The notes under the pieces are model-generated. The model did no database searches and was not told where the DNA came from. It saw only the letters and a program-made list of their open reading frames with translations. From Siphonodentalium dalli (lineage: Eukaryota; Mollusca; Scaphopoda; Gadilida; Siphonodentaliidae), in NCBI GenBank assembly GCA_032622095.1, contig CP136067.1, forward strand, positions 94,726,707 through 94,790,706: DNA of 64,000 nucleotides, given 5' to 3'. The first letter of the stretch is position 1; the number at the start of each line of letters is the position of its first letter. Position numbers and translations under genes: made by a program. Positions 26,901-41,900 of this stretch are shown piece after piece.

Positions 26901-29900
26901 AAGCACAGATTCAACCACAGTTTCAACCAGTGGAAACATCACAGCGACAAATGTTTCAACACCAAACGTCAGTAGTTCATCTTCACCTGATAATCAACCA
27001 ACTGCACCTAAAAATCAGTTGAAAACATTTGATAATTCTGATGAAATGCCATTGAAGACAGATAAAACTGATGAAATGACATTGAAATTAGCAAATGCTA
27101 ATGTTTCTCCTCTCCAAAGCACAACACAGAAAAATGCGACATCAGTTCCTGTACCACCAGTAGTCATGATAAAGACCGAGCCAGATGAAACTGCTATGTG
27201 TTCTGTTACTAATGGGAACGGTCAGCATATTCAAACTACTTCTAGTCCGACTAATTCACATGTCGACAATCCGACTATTGGCAAGGAAATTGGAACAATA
27301 ATATCAGCGTCAATAGTATCTAGTCATAAAGAGCCTCCTACTGCATCGCCTGTTAATCTCAGTGTAGCCGTGCCAACATCTCTGTCCATACCGACAACTG
27401 TTTCTATGCCGACAACTGTTTCCATGCCAACCGCTACTGAAACTTCAGAAGATAATAAATCGGAGAGTGCATCAATTTCTAATCTTCCTGGAGATATACC
27501 TGCAGAAATCAGCCAGTCATTGCAACAAGAGTTGCCAGGTGTCGTCATGACAACGTCGGAAGCAGGCATCAAATCACAGGGTTCCTTTAGACATACAGTG
27601 TCAAGTTTTCTCACAGAAACCATCGAAAACGAAATGAGGTTGCAGAGCGTTGAGTCCACTGAAGATAAACCTGGTGCTCCTATTCCAGCTGTGTCTACTC
27701 AATCATCAGCCGCCCTATCAACTGGAGTTCACCCGTCCGCATTACTTCCATTTCATTTTCAACCAAGTGCTAGAATTCAACCCAGTCATGTTTATCCTAG
27801 TTCTACAGCTTATCCAACACCATTGTCTGCTTTGTCTCTTCCAATTACCACAGCAACACCAATGTCTACTGTATCTCTTCCTGTTACCATGGCAACAACA
27901 TCTGCTATGTCTCTTCCAGTTACCATAGCAACACCAATGTCTGCCTTGCCTCTATCTGTTACCACGACAGCAGAAAACTTGGAAGTAGACATAAAACCAA
28001 TCATATCTACGTTGCCTATCTGTACATCTGTGACGCAAATGCCATCGATGGTCAATATATCATTGCCAATGGTAACAAGTTCGGAGCTTGGAATGCATTT
28101 AATGTCGAGTGTGTCTTTACCATCCAACACAGCACTTACTTCCGTTATGTCAGCTATCTCCAATGTTACGCCAGCTAGTTTGAAGAGTATCGCAAGCAGC
28201 GTGGCAGGTGTTAATTACACTTCTGCTGCAACAATGTCTTGCTCAGTACATGTGTCAACAGCGACGACTGCATCAGTGATGAGTGAGAAGTCAGCAGCGA
28301 CCATATCTAGTGCCAGCGTATCAACACAAGCAGATGATACCAAGGATGAGCCGGCTAGTAAGATTCCAACAAGTAAACCCTCACAGTCAACATCTTCGCA
28401 GTCAACACCAATGGTGAATCAAATCGACAATGTGGCAGCGATCATCAATTTCGTGGCCCACTCTGCAGATTTTGAGATAAAGGATCTTCCAAGTCGTGCT
28501 CGCACGACGATGGCTGGATCAGCGCGTAATTCCCAATCTTCCACTGCCAAGCAGAAAGCCGAGTCACCCGCTGGTTCCAGGTTTACTCAAACAGACCTGG
28601 ATATGTCGCCACCTTATGGAGGTCAAAGGCCTCCATACATGTCAGCGTTTCCACAAAACTTCCCACCACTCCGTCCACCGTTTCGACCCGACGTCATGGC
28701 AATGTCTGAAGGTATGCGAGGCATGTTTCCCGGTCAGACAGAAATGATGCAACGATTGCCGCACATGTCTGCAGGTATGCGACACCCTTACAGCCAATCA
28801 GAACAGCTACTGCCGAGCGTGTCGATGTATGCTGGAGGCCGGCTTCCGGGAGATGTACCAGGTCAGTCGGCGTCTCGACCTCAAGGGACCATTAATACCC
28901 CTGTTCCTAACTCACCATCAAAGGGAGGTCATAGAATGAAGTCGCCTCAAAGCAATCTACCTCAGACGATGCCGCTATCGGTTGCACAACATTTATCAAA
29001 TCTGATGGGATTGCCGGTCTCCGTCATATCTGCCATGCCGAGTATTCGTGGGCCGCTCCGTGAAGGAATTCCCGGAACTCCTCACCATTTACAAGGTCAA
29101 CCACAGCGACTTCCTGGATCAGGTGAGATGAGACTGACATTACCACCGCCGCGAGTCGCAGTCCCTCAGATATTCTCATCGACTGATAAACCGAGGACAC
29201 CCGGATCTCAGTTCTCTCCTGCGTCGACTCCGTCACCAGGTAAGATAAGATAAATTTTATTTAAAAGTCTGAGGTAAAAGCATACAAACACAAGCTCTGA
29301 AGAGCTATTGACCGACTTTAAAACAAATACATATATAAATTAAACACATACACATTATCATATTAATTTTATACAAGTTAAATAGAGGATCTCACATGAG
29401 TTTCTATTTTATACGGAATTTATCAACCGAGTTCACTAAATTCGATTTGAGCCGAGGTTTACCGAGACTCAAATAGAATTTAGAGGACGAGGTTGATAAA
29501 TTACGTATAAAATAGGACGAGTGTGAGATACCTTTTATCACATGATCAAATAAACCCGGAGCAACGCGAAATATTCATCGAAAACAACAATCATAAACTA
29601 CAGCGATAGCAAGTTATTTGAAGAACGCCGTGACGTCATCGCACGCGCTGATATTAAACGTGTCTATTACCGATAATTATGAAACTGCTTTTATGGCCAA
29701 ATTATGTGATAAAATAAGTTATCACAGTTAAAATACCTAACTGTAAGTTGAAACACTTGAAATCTTGATTTATCAAGTAAAAACACCAGAAAAATCATTT
29801 CATGTTTCTGAGATTTTGGAATGCTATCAACATACGGTTAGCCAAAAATGATCTACTATAAAAATAATAGAGATAAAATATTAGTGGTTGTGTTATTTAC

Positions 29901-32900
29901 CTCTATTTGACAATTTATAGTTAAAATGATTTAAATGGGCTGGTTTATTTTGGCACTTACAGGTTCGACAATGTCCGGCGGATGTCCACCACTCAGGATG
30001 CCTGGGATGATGGGATCTTCTAGTCATTTGCCGGATGGACAACCGTTGCCATCTCACTTGCCACAGCACTTGTCGTCCGGTCAGAGTACACCAAAATCCT
30101 GCGTAACTACTCCGTCACCCGATCTTGACCAGATGAAGCCAGATGCCTTCAAATCCTTTTTGGGTGAGTGACAAATTTATAAAAAATTTCCATTATAAAG
30201 CAATGAACGTTTTGTTTCATGGGACCTGGCACATTAGATTTTATCCCTCATATTGAAAGGCACCGAAAAAAAATCAGATTCTCATCATAAGCATAATACG
30301 AAAATAAGGGACAAAAATTCTGAACAGTAGCATCATGCCTAATTGAATTTTTGACTTTTTGCCATGTATGTTTTATTTAACATTGTATTGTAGTGTTTTA
30401 ATCGAGGTTGACAATAATTTAGGCATCCCTGGCATCAAGCTGGAGAGAGAGGTATATTATATGTCGTCCATTTGATGGTGTATTTTAGTGTTTGAATCTA
30501 ATCGAGGTTGATGATATATAATTCAGACCTTCCTGGTATCAAGCTGGAGATGTATATTATATGTCGTCCATTTGATGGTGTATTTTAGTGTTTGAATCTA
30601 ATCGAGGTTGATGATATATAATTCAGACCTTCCTGGCATCAAGCTGGAGAGAGGTATATAATATGTCGTCCATTTGATGGTGTATTTTAGTGTTTGAATC
30701 TAATCGAGGTTGATGAGATATATTTCAGTCCTTCCTGGCATCAAGCTGGAGAGAGGTATATTATATGTCGTCCATTTGATGGTGTATTTTAGTGTTTGAA
30801 TCTAATCGAGGTTAATGATATATAATTCAGACCTTCCTGGCATCAAGCCGGAGAGAGGTATATTATATGTCGTCCATTTGATGGTGTATTTTAGTGTTTG
30901 AATCTGATCGAGGTTGATGATATATAATTCAGACCTTCCTGGCATCAAGCTGGAGAGTGGTATATTATATGTCGTCCATTTGATGGTGTATTTTAGTGTT
31001 TTGAATGTAATGGAGGTTGATGAGATATATTTCAGACCTTCCTGGCATCAAGCTGGAGAGAGGTATATTATATGTCATCCATTTGATGGTGTATTTTAGT
31101 GTTTTGAATGTAATCGAGGTTGATGATATATATTTCAGACCTTCCTGGCATCAAGCTGGAAGGAGATGAGGCAGACCTGCGCACTCCTAGTCAGAATGCT
31201 CTTCTCAAGCAGCTGCTCGCCAACTCAAATCTGGCGCTGGGTCGTGAGGTGAGTGGAGGCATAATTACTAGTGCTGGGACGGTCGGGGTTTTGTCCTAAC
31301 CGGTTAACCACGGGCATTAACCTAATCATGACTTTTTAACCGCGACCAGCATTACCGTAAGTACAAGATTGAATACACTGGTCACTATATCGGCAAAACA
31401 AGTGTATATTACGTGTCCCGGAAACGTTGATATACATGCGATCACAAACAATGTCTTGGTCGTACAATGCGGTCCCGTTACGGCGATCAAATAGTGGTAA
31501 ATGTGTATAAATTAATTCAGTTTTGAGCCCAAACAAACTAAAATATAATATATGTTAGTATATATATTAGTAGTGCGCTAGTATATCGATGTTTACGGGA
31601 GTTCCGCACCGCATAAACAACGCTTGGTTGCAAAACCTTCAGCGACGAAATATAGTTCCTTCCTCCTGTATATCCCAAACATGTGTACTACAAGGTACTG
31701 AAGGTAGGCATACTGTTGTTTAGTAATGTTTACTAGTGTTTGGGTATAGGTAGGTATGCATTAATCACAGTGGCTACACGATGTTACTTCAATTATTTAA
31801 TAAACAAATTCAAACAAAATTAAATCGTTGTGATTCATTACACAAGCCCCAGCCAGTGTTTAGGAAATAAAGTTATCGAACACATCACTAGATATACTCT
31901 GAGTTCCCACTACCAGTAGGCCTATGTGTTTTTTTCTGGATGTGCGACTTCATATTGGATGTTGATCCAGAATAAACGAATCACGTTCGGCAGGCCTTGC
32001 ATACCGCCCATTTCTTCTTCTTTTTTTCGTCATCTTCAATTAGGACTAAATGTCCCCAAACGTTCGATTTCCGTTTTTGTAGGTCTTCTGCCATCACTTT
32101 GAGACGAACTAATGATAATGTCATTAATGACAAAGGGGGGACCGTTTCAAGAAAACAGACATACTATTGATGACGTAGTAAAAGTCTAGACTTGATTGCT
32201 TTGATGTATGCCGTGGTGAGCGTGCAACCGGAGCGTCATGTAATGCCGCCAAAGGAAATTGGCATTGAATGTGTAGCAAGTGATTCACAGACTGACACAG
32301 AGTGTAGTTGTTGGTTTCATGTCTAGAAAAGCCGCCGGTGATCAAACGGGCATGTGTTGTGGGGTATATGAATACACAATCAACTGTCCAAACCGCTTCT
32401 AAGCGGCTTCTTATTACTTACTCTCGTTACATAAACTTCCGTAAATGATTTCGGCAACATTTACACGGAGTACTACGATGATAGTACGATCATTATCAAT
32501 AGTACGGTTATCCGGTTGTGGCCTCCTCCAACCGGTTGACACGCGTAACCGAACCGTTACCGGATATCCGGACAACCGTCCCAGCACTAAAAATTACACA
32601 GAACGACATGAGTGTTGATGGGTATGTTGATATGACACGCGTGCCAGCATAGAAGGTTAGAACGAGGGGCGCGGCATCGAGTTCTATCCTTCTGCGATAT
32701 CAACAAACCCAGTAACACATGTGTCGTCTGTGTTTATTACACATCACCCATCCTAGAATCCTTACATTTTTAAAATACAGGCTTACAAGGTTTATTTTGG
32801 CAGGGCTTGTTTTGTCATGTGTGATGATGCTTTTATTTTAAATTTCCGGTTTCATGGTTGAAGCGATTGTCATTTGACGTAAACAAGATACATATCAATG

Positions 32901-35900
32901 TACATTCCACATGGATTTGTACATATGGAACAGCAATAACACTATTTCTAGGAACAAGCATATAATAATTAATAATTATATATGATAAACAAAGCCATAT
33001 AAATTATCTCAAATACCGCTCTCAGTGGTGAGGTGAGTGAAGGCTTACATGAACGATAAAGCCATATATATTATCTAAAATATGACTGTATGTCATGAGG
33101 TGAGTGAAGGCTTACATAACAAATGGTCGAAGAAGGGGCTTTTAAAAATAACAGGTCAAGATAAACTAAAAAGTGAATGTTTAAATGCATGGATGGCCTT
33201 TGTCGTAGGTTATAATTTAGAAATAAAAGTTACCAAATTATGAAAATTTGAATATACTAAAAGTATAGTATAATGATAGTATGAATACGATATTAACCAC
33301 AAAGCACACTTTTGCGAGCCGAACATTTGTTTATATACACCATAGAAGGAGTGTGCGATAAGCAAAACACTCAACACTGTTGTGATTTTTATATTCAACA
33401 CCAAAATATTGAGTGGCGAGGATTAACGAGTGCTATAACTGTATGTTGTAAACAACATGGTGCAGTTTTAACCGAAGTTCAGTTAGTGGGATCTCCCTGG
33501 AGTTGAGTGTTTTGCTTAATGTACACTCTTTACTTGCTGTACTTTAACATAACATGGCTTTTGTTTACTAACACAGCTTATGATGCCATTTAACATGCCA
33601 TTTATGCGATCTTTATGATTGACATAAGAACAAAAAATTCTGTCTATATTTTAATATTTCTGTATATGGTTGTTTTGAAGGATGTGACTATTTTAACAAC
33701 AATACCCATCACGAAGGCTGCTCATTTCTTTAAACATTGACGATAGAGTACCTCTACCCTGATAAAATTAAGAACAAAGAAAATATATAACTCAAATGAT
33801 TCTTCTTAGATAGAATCTGGTCTGATCCAAGAAAAGTTATCTGAAAATGCAATTTGTGTTTATAAATAGCTGTGCCAAGTTTTGAAGACTTCGGGCGATG
33901 AAGACATTGTTTATAATGGTTCAGTATTTTTATACACCCGTTTTGATAAAAAAAACAACGGAATGTATTATGTTATTGTTCCATCCGTCCATCCATTTGC
34001 TTTTTTTCGTTTCCGGATGATAACTTTAGTAAGTCTAACCTGAATAGAATGAAATTTGGTATGTGAGTTTACTAGCCCAAAATACAGGTCAAGTTCAAAT
34101 TTGGGTTCCGCCTGCCAATTTTCACATAGGTTATGGCCCTTTGTTGAAATTAGCACTGACATATTTTTCCACGCCCTAGTGATGCTCTTATTTTAATTTT
34201 TCAGGAGGGTGACGATGAGATACAGCTCACTCCGGAGCAGAGGCGACAGTTAGAGTTAATAGAGAGCATGCCGCTGATTGCCGAGACAGAGATCTCGCCT
34301 GAAGAATGGTCGGCAAAAACTCCAGAGGAAAAAGAAAAAATCATGGGTAAAAAAAAATCAGCTTCACTGTAATAATGTCAGCTCCACAGACCAAAGTTTA
34401 TAACTTTTAGATGTCATTGTAAAACTCCTTGGATTATTACGATTTCACCCATTCAACATAGACAGTTGGAATCAGAGTTTGATTTAATGATTGTTCCCAG
34501 AATCAAATTTTTCATTTTTAAGATAGCCACCTGTCAAATGAAGCCACATTATTCTGCGATGTTTGACCTAACGATCTTTTATTAAAACTGGAATTTGAGA
34601 AACATTTGACTCGCGTATATTAGAGAATGCACTGGCACAGGATCTTTAATGTTTAAAGCGTCTGTCATGGAAGTTTTGTGATGCTAGCCCGCACCATAAT
34701 CTCAGGGATATTTGTGATTTAAAAAAAAAAATTTGACTTGCAGAATTAAGAAGGCAGGAATATGAGAGAAGACGGAAAGAATTCGAAGAAATCAGAAAAG
34801 CAAGAAGGAAGTCATCAACTAGTCCCGGTACAGGTCCAAGTCAGTCGGCCCCAGTCGCACCTGCGTTAACGGTGAAAGATCAGAAAAGAAAGAGGCTAAA
34901 AGACAAGCCTGATGGGCCGCCACAAGGGAAGAAACGTGTTCGGAAATCCAAGAGCACAGAGGATTTTGATGCATATACAGAAACATTGATGCAGCAGTTA
35001 TCAAAACTACCACCGGTGCTGTTACAGGAACCGAAAATCATCGTCAATCATGCTCTCACACCGATTATAGGTGCCACAAACCCATCAGGTAACAATAACA
35101 TGCTCTCACACAGATTATTTACAGAATGAGGTCCCCAGAGGGTGAAATTAGTGACACTATCCTGCATAGCGGGCTATTATCACTAAATTCACCCACTGGG
35201 GACCTAATTCTGCATAGGCCTCATCTTCTCTAGAAAGTTTCTTTATTAGCAAATTTCTATAGAACTTCTTCATATAGATTCATTTTTTTTTAAATTTAGT
35301 TTCTCCATATCCCCAAATTATAAGACAACACATTGCATAATTGAGGTTCCCAATGTGGGTACATCACAATATTCACCATTTGGGCTCTTCAATCTGAGTC
35401 TATGTCTATCATAGCAAATGAAGCCATGCAGAATGAGGTCCCCAGAGGGTGAATTTGGTGATGATAGCCCACTGTGCAGGATATCATCACTTAATTCACC
35501 CTCTGGGGACCTCATTCTGCAAATGACAGGCACCTTATTCTCAGGCCTGCCCACCACTTTCATTATTGGCAGGACGTTTTAAAATTTCATCGTACCAGTA
35601 AAATTATGTTAATACTCTAGTGAACGCCCTGTAAAAGTGGTAATAATCTATAATAAGTTATCCAGTTATCCAAACTACAATCAGGGAGCCGCATTAGCAC
35701 AGTCAGTTAAACGACCTGCCAACTTCGCACAGAGGCAGTTAACCCTTTACCCAACAAACCGGCCAAAAACGGCCAAATAAAGCTGCAACAGCCTAAATTA
35801 TCTTGGGTCTGTCTCAATAATACCATACAAATATGGATATCATTGGAACCGGCTCATTGACCACATTGTGATGGTTACAGTTATGCCCTGTGCCAATGCA

Positions 35901-38900
35901 TTCTCTTATATATGCGAGTCGACCATAGGTCGCCTCGCATATGTAAGAGAATGCATTGGCCTAAAAAAAATCTTTTTTTAACACTTTTTACCATTTTTTC
36001 TTACATTCTTTAACAATTTTATAATTTTTAATGTGTTAAGCCAATGCATTCTCTTATATATGCGAGGCGACCTATGGTCGACTCGCATATATAAGAGAAT
36101 GCATTGGCACAGGGCCGTTCTGTCGGGTAAAGGGTTAAGTGGAAACTTCTCTGTGAAAATTATCGCTTGACTTTGAATCCACCCTGGGTTGTAAAACTCA
36201 GTTCGCTGTTTCTAGGGAAAGACCACCCCAGCTTCCCCTAATGCACCCATAGGGATCCTCGCATTTATATAAGAGAATGCATTGGCCTAATAATATTTAC
36301 CTTGACCTTGTAAGGCAGTGCATTCTCTTATATATGTGAGGCTCCTTATGGGAGACTCGCATATATAAGAGAATGAACTTTAATGCTGCACCAGGGCAGC
36401 TCCTGTTATGAAAGGCTTAATCATTTTTTACTCTTAACACAGATATAAGTCAACTGAAGGGTACGTTTGGACATGGAATTATCGACCTCGAAGCTGAAGC
36501 ACTGAAAGAAGAGAAACTCGTCACTGATATTGTTTCTCGGAGGAAGTTTGTCAGCGACGGAGAGGATGATCAGCTCTCAGGTGAGAAATATTTTTTGATA
36601 AAAGTATATTTTTAGCCCATGCAAAGTCCAAAGCAAATTAGGTTTAATAAAAGTTTATCTGTGACCTTGAATATGTCTTTCGATAAAATTAACACCGTGA
36701 AGTCACCTTATACATAACTCGTACTACATGACGTCTGCTGTGACATCACCTTATACATATTAAACTTGCACTACATGACGTCTGCTGTGGGCTAATGATT
36801 TTGTTGCTATGGCGAGGGGACTTAATTATGACGGCGAACTTCAGCCTAACAAAACAAACATGACACCCAAAATAAGCGGGACCGAGGGGCTAACGGAACT
36901 ATGCTATGAGTAGGCCCATCCTGTGAACGCATTTAGAATACGACGTCCCCTGACGACCCCTTGAGTGAACAGTGTTTATCCCTTTCTAATCTAAATACTC
37001 ATTGATGAGTAGCCATATGTTTGTTAAACTTACTATCCGAACATTTCCTACAAATAAATAGGATTTATTCTGTACTTTCTATTGTGTGTCGTCTGCTGAT
37101 ATTAATTTGACATCCCTCCATAATAATCATTGATACTTCCATTGTATACATATATAACTGAGTGGTAGAATCCAGTTAGAAAGGCCAAATAAAAAATAGT
37201 ATTCGAGTCTCAGACACCACCGCATTGAAATAAATGGCCTGCATTTTTATTTTTTATTTTTGATATTATGACAAAAAAGTCACAATTGTTTTTTAAAAAG
37301 TCCTCCCTCCCTTATTGATTCAGAAAAAAATTGTCTGAGACTGGAATGATTGTTTTGTTTTGTTTTACCTAGTATTATTATTATTTTTTATTTTATATTT
37401 TGTTATTTAGGTGAACTCGCTGATGAACGCTTCCTGTTGGTCGGTGGTAAGGAGTCCAATAAATCCATTCCACAATTTCTCCAGGACTCTGGAAATGAAT
37501 TCAAACCTATTCCGCCAACCGGTCCAGTTATAGAACCCAAATGGGTTTCAAACAGGTATTAATATATTATAGTGGATAGGTTTATATTCTGACACAGGGA
37601 CCAGCCAATACCAGAGTGTTAGACTTGGGAGACACCTCTCTGAAATATGCCACTTCTCCCTATCTTTGTCCCAGGGAGAAGTGACTACTCTCTCATATGT
37701 CAGTATGCATATCTCCCAACAGCATGTTTAGAGTATATCAATTGATTATATAGACAGAAGTCAACGTGCATCCTAATCGAGAATCTTATAACGAATGAGC
37801 TGCGGATGACTTAAGGATATTTTGTACCTGCAAATATAACTGTGCACCGTCTGCAATGAGTAAATATTGTTAGGCCAATGCATTCTCTCTTAGTTCTCCC
37901 ATAGGAGGCCTCGCATATATAAGAGAATACACTGGCTTGCAAGTTCAAGGAATATATTGTTAGGCCAATGCATTCTCTTATATATGGGAGGCTCCATATG
38001 GGAGACTCGCATATATAAGAATGCATTGGCACAGGGTTTTCACAAAATTTCAGGAAGCTCAAGTTATGGAAGGGTTAAACTATGGATGTTGACCACAATG
38101 AGGACATTCAATGGAGTGTTCCATGTTTTGTTCGGATTTTCCGTTCTAGACTTAAACATCTTTGTTTATCTTGAAATGTTGGTCTTATTGTCCAAGCAGA
38201 TATCTCAACCATGGGTTGTCGGATTTCAATGAAATTTAGTATGGATTTTCACCACTGATGACATTCAGAGGTGTGATCAATCGTTCTGTTTGAGTTTTCC
38301 ATTCTCGAGTTATTCAACTTTGTTTATCTGGAAATGTTTATTTTTTGGAACAGTACCATTTTTTTTTAGTTAGACATATTAATATAACCCTTAATCTTTT
38401 GTAGATCGAGTGTTAGTCCAGAATCTGTGATATCAACGTCATCCTTCGATGGAGATGATGAGAGGCTAGTCGATTACCCAGTGCTAAAACCAATCGATCC
38501 ACCAGGTGGTGGACGTGACACTATGTCGCCGATCATACCTATTCTCCAGCCTATACCTATCAAGGCAATTCCTATGGCAATGCAGTCACAGTTTGAATCC
38601 AAATTCTTAATAAATAGGAGCGAAAAAGCGAACAAACATAAAACAGCAATTGAATTGCCCGGGGATGAGAAAATGCATACGTTTGTCTCTGAAAAAGAGA
38701 ATGTGCCATCACATGTGCCAACTTCGTTGTCATCTAGTCTCGCGAAACCGAAGAAGGATAACGATGATCAAGTTTCAGTGACCTTGACCATGTCAGCCTC
38801 CGCGGCGCGAGATATTGGTGGTGTCATGGCGGCTCTTGCTGATTTGCTGAAGATCGCTGTTCCACCTTCATATGAAGTAGCAAGAAGTCCATCACCGGAT

Positions 38901-41900
38901 CAGTTCCGCACAAATGTTACACGTAAGTTTAAAGTCATTCTCTGTAGAGGTATTCAGAATGTATCATACCCCAATTAGTATGTCTCCGTAGAGGTATTCA
39001 GAATGTATCATGACACAATTAGTTGTTTTCAGAAACAAGCCTTGAAATAGTGTGTCTGACATTTTCAGAATGAGGTTCCAGAGGGTGAATTTAGGGACAC
39101 TACCCACACGGCGGGCTAACTCACCATATTCACCCTCTGGGAACTTCATTCTGCTTAGGCCTCATCTTCTGGGAAGTTTCTATAACCTCAAATTAACATT
39201 ATTTTTAGTTACTTTTTCCCTTCTGTTTAGTTTCTATATACGCTAATTTACAGAAGATAATGAAAATTTCTGACGTTGTGTTGAACGTTTCTGATGTGCT
39301 TTTGAACGTTTCTGATGTGCTTTTGAACAGTTTTGATGTGCTTTTGAACATTTCTGATGTGCTTTTGAACATTTTGATGTGCTTTTGAACATTTCTGATG
39401 TGGTTTTCAGACAAGGAGCAAGCTATCTCTGTGCAGAGTCTGATGAAAGCAAAGTCAATATTCTGCCGACATTGTGACGTCGTGGTCATCAGTTCAGGTA
39501 TCCGGAAAAAGAAGACTGAACTCTGTCTCCTTGGTAAAGACGAACAGGTTCGTATGCTTCTTAAAATATTTATGCATCGTTTTTTCCCGGTTTCCCGTTA
39601 TGGAGTTATTCATCTTTGTTTATTATGAAGTGTTGGTGTTTAGTCCGTATCTCCACCACTAGTTGATGGATATCAATGAAATTTGGTATGGATGTTTTAC
39701 TACTATGAGGGCAATCAATTGAGTGTTTAATCATTTTGTTCATGTTTTCCATTCTAGAGTTGTTTTTAGCTCACCTGAGACGAAGTCTCCGGTGGAGCTA
39801 TAGTCATCACTCCTCGTCCGTCGTCCGTCCATCCGTCCGTCCATCCGTCCGTCCATCCGTCCGTCCGTCAACAATTCTTTGAACATCTTCTCCTCTGGAA
39901 CCGTAAGACCAAATGGGTTCATATTTGGTGTGGATGTTCCCTAGGTGACTCTCATTCCGATTTGTTCAAATGAGGTCACTGGGTCAAATAGTTGCGAAGC
40001 CAGGGCCATAACTCTGTAATTCTTACAACAACTTCTTCTCAAATTTCATTGGTCCGAATGGGTTCATATTTGGTACAAAGGGTCTTTGGGGGACTGTTAT
40101 TCAGATTTTTTCAAATGAGGTCACTGGGTCGAATGTGGGCAGAGCCAGTGACATAACTAAAAAAAAAAAAGCATGTTATAAAATTTGAAAAAGTGACACC
40201 ATTATAACATCTGCAGATTTATGAAACTTTAATCTTTAATCTTCTGAAATTACAGAAATATTCCATTACCCATCCCCATCCCACATGGCCCAGATGCACC
40301 CACACCCTGCAGTGGCCTACACCCAACCAACATCCCTTCCAATGGATATCATTTCCAGCTTCCAACATTAATACCTGTTCTATTAAAGTTGCAGATATCT
40401 CATTGTGGATAGACAGAGAGAAACACAGGTCATTAATCAAGGAATACAATGTCACTGACAGCTTGTATAAACATACTGCTAGCAATTTAAACAAACTGCC
40501 TGAATTTAGTGTGTCTGACATTTGCAGGTCAGAGAATCATTAATAAGAGGTACAATCTATCATGTATTGTTCAACATGGCAAATAGGAGGTCTGTCATTT
40601 GCAGAATGAGGTCCCCAGAGGGTGAATTTAGTGATGCTATCCCACACAGTTGTTAGTTACATTTCTCTTCTAGGAAGTTTCTATATCCCCTAATTTGCAG
40701 AATATAAAATTCATAATTGAGGTGTCCAATGGGTGAACATCAACTTCAACTGGGGAACTTCAATCTTATCCTAGGTCTGCCATAGCAGTTGAGGGCCTTA
40801 GCAGAATGAGGTCCCCAGAGGGTGAATTTAGTGATGCTAGCCCACTGTGCAGGATAGCGTCACTAAAGTCACCCTCTGGGGGGGACCTCATTCCGCAAAT
40901 GACAGACACACTATCACACTATTTCAAGGCTTGATTGTATAATACATTGTGTTGCTTGAGGCCAGGCACATACAATGTAGGAATAGGTGCACTATTTGCA
41001 GGCTTGCTCCTTTGGTGATTGTGGTTCAGATTTGTTCTATCAGGGTCACCAGGTCAAGTAGGTGCAAGGCCAGCTACATTACTCCTTCTCTACATAGTAA
41101 TTCATGATGTGTCTTCTATGCAATAATCAAATGGCCTATTTTGCTTATATTTGGTATGAAATTACCTTTGTGAAAATGGGATCACAAAGTCAAATAAGGG
41201 CAGAGCCAGAGACTATTTCACTACATAGTAATTCTTAAAATATGTTTGCAAGAACTGGTTGGCTTATTTAGCATGGAATGTTCTTCCTTGACTGCAATTC
41301 AGATTTTTTTTTAATGGGGTCACTTGGTCAAATAGGGGCCAAACGAAGAACAGTTTCCCTCTTAATATGCTTCCTTCACAAGGACCATCAGGTCTATTTT
41401 ACTGATATTTATCATATGTATGAAGGGTTCTTTGGTGTCTGGGATTTAAATTTATTCAGATGGGGTCACCAGGTTAAATAGGGTGGGACCAGGGACATAA
41501 CTATATGTCTCTATAGTAATTCTTAAAATGTCTTCTCAAGAGAGGTTGGACTATTTAGCTTACATATAGTATGGAGCAATCAGGAGGATCCTTAAGTGAC
41601 TGAGATTCAGATTTGTTAAAATGAGGTCAATTTGTCAAGAAATGGTGGGGCTATGGGGAGTTAACACTTTTGTGTCTAATAAAATCATTGAAATGCCAAA
41701 TTCATTAAAACATCTACCTTGGAACCACCTGACTGATTAATCTGACTTACATGTATTGTGTTTTGGATCCATGGATAATTGGGCTTCAAACATGTCTAAA
41801 TGGTTTTGGAAAAAGGCGCTTGTGAGATTGGAAATTTCCAACAATTGAGAAAGTTTGAGGTGTCAGTTGTGAAATTCCAACCTAAGACTTGGGAGTCTGT

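Noticed and set aside
30380-31138. CRISPR-like array
   Set aside because: Regular 102-bp units in a eukaryotic intron with long near-identical units and no unique spacers; it is a minisatellite derived from the exon 8 acceptor.
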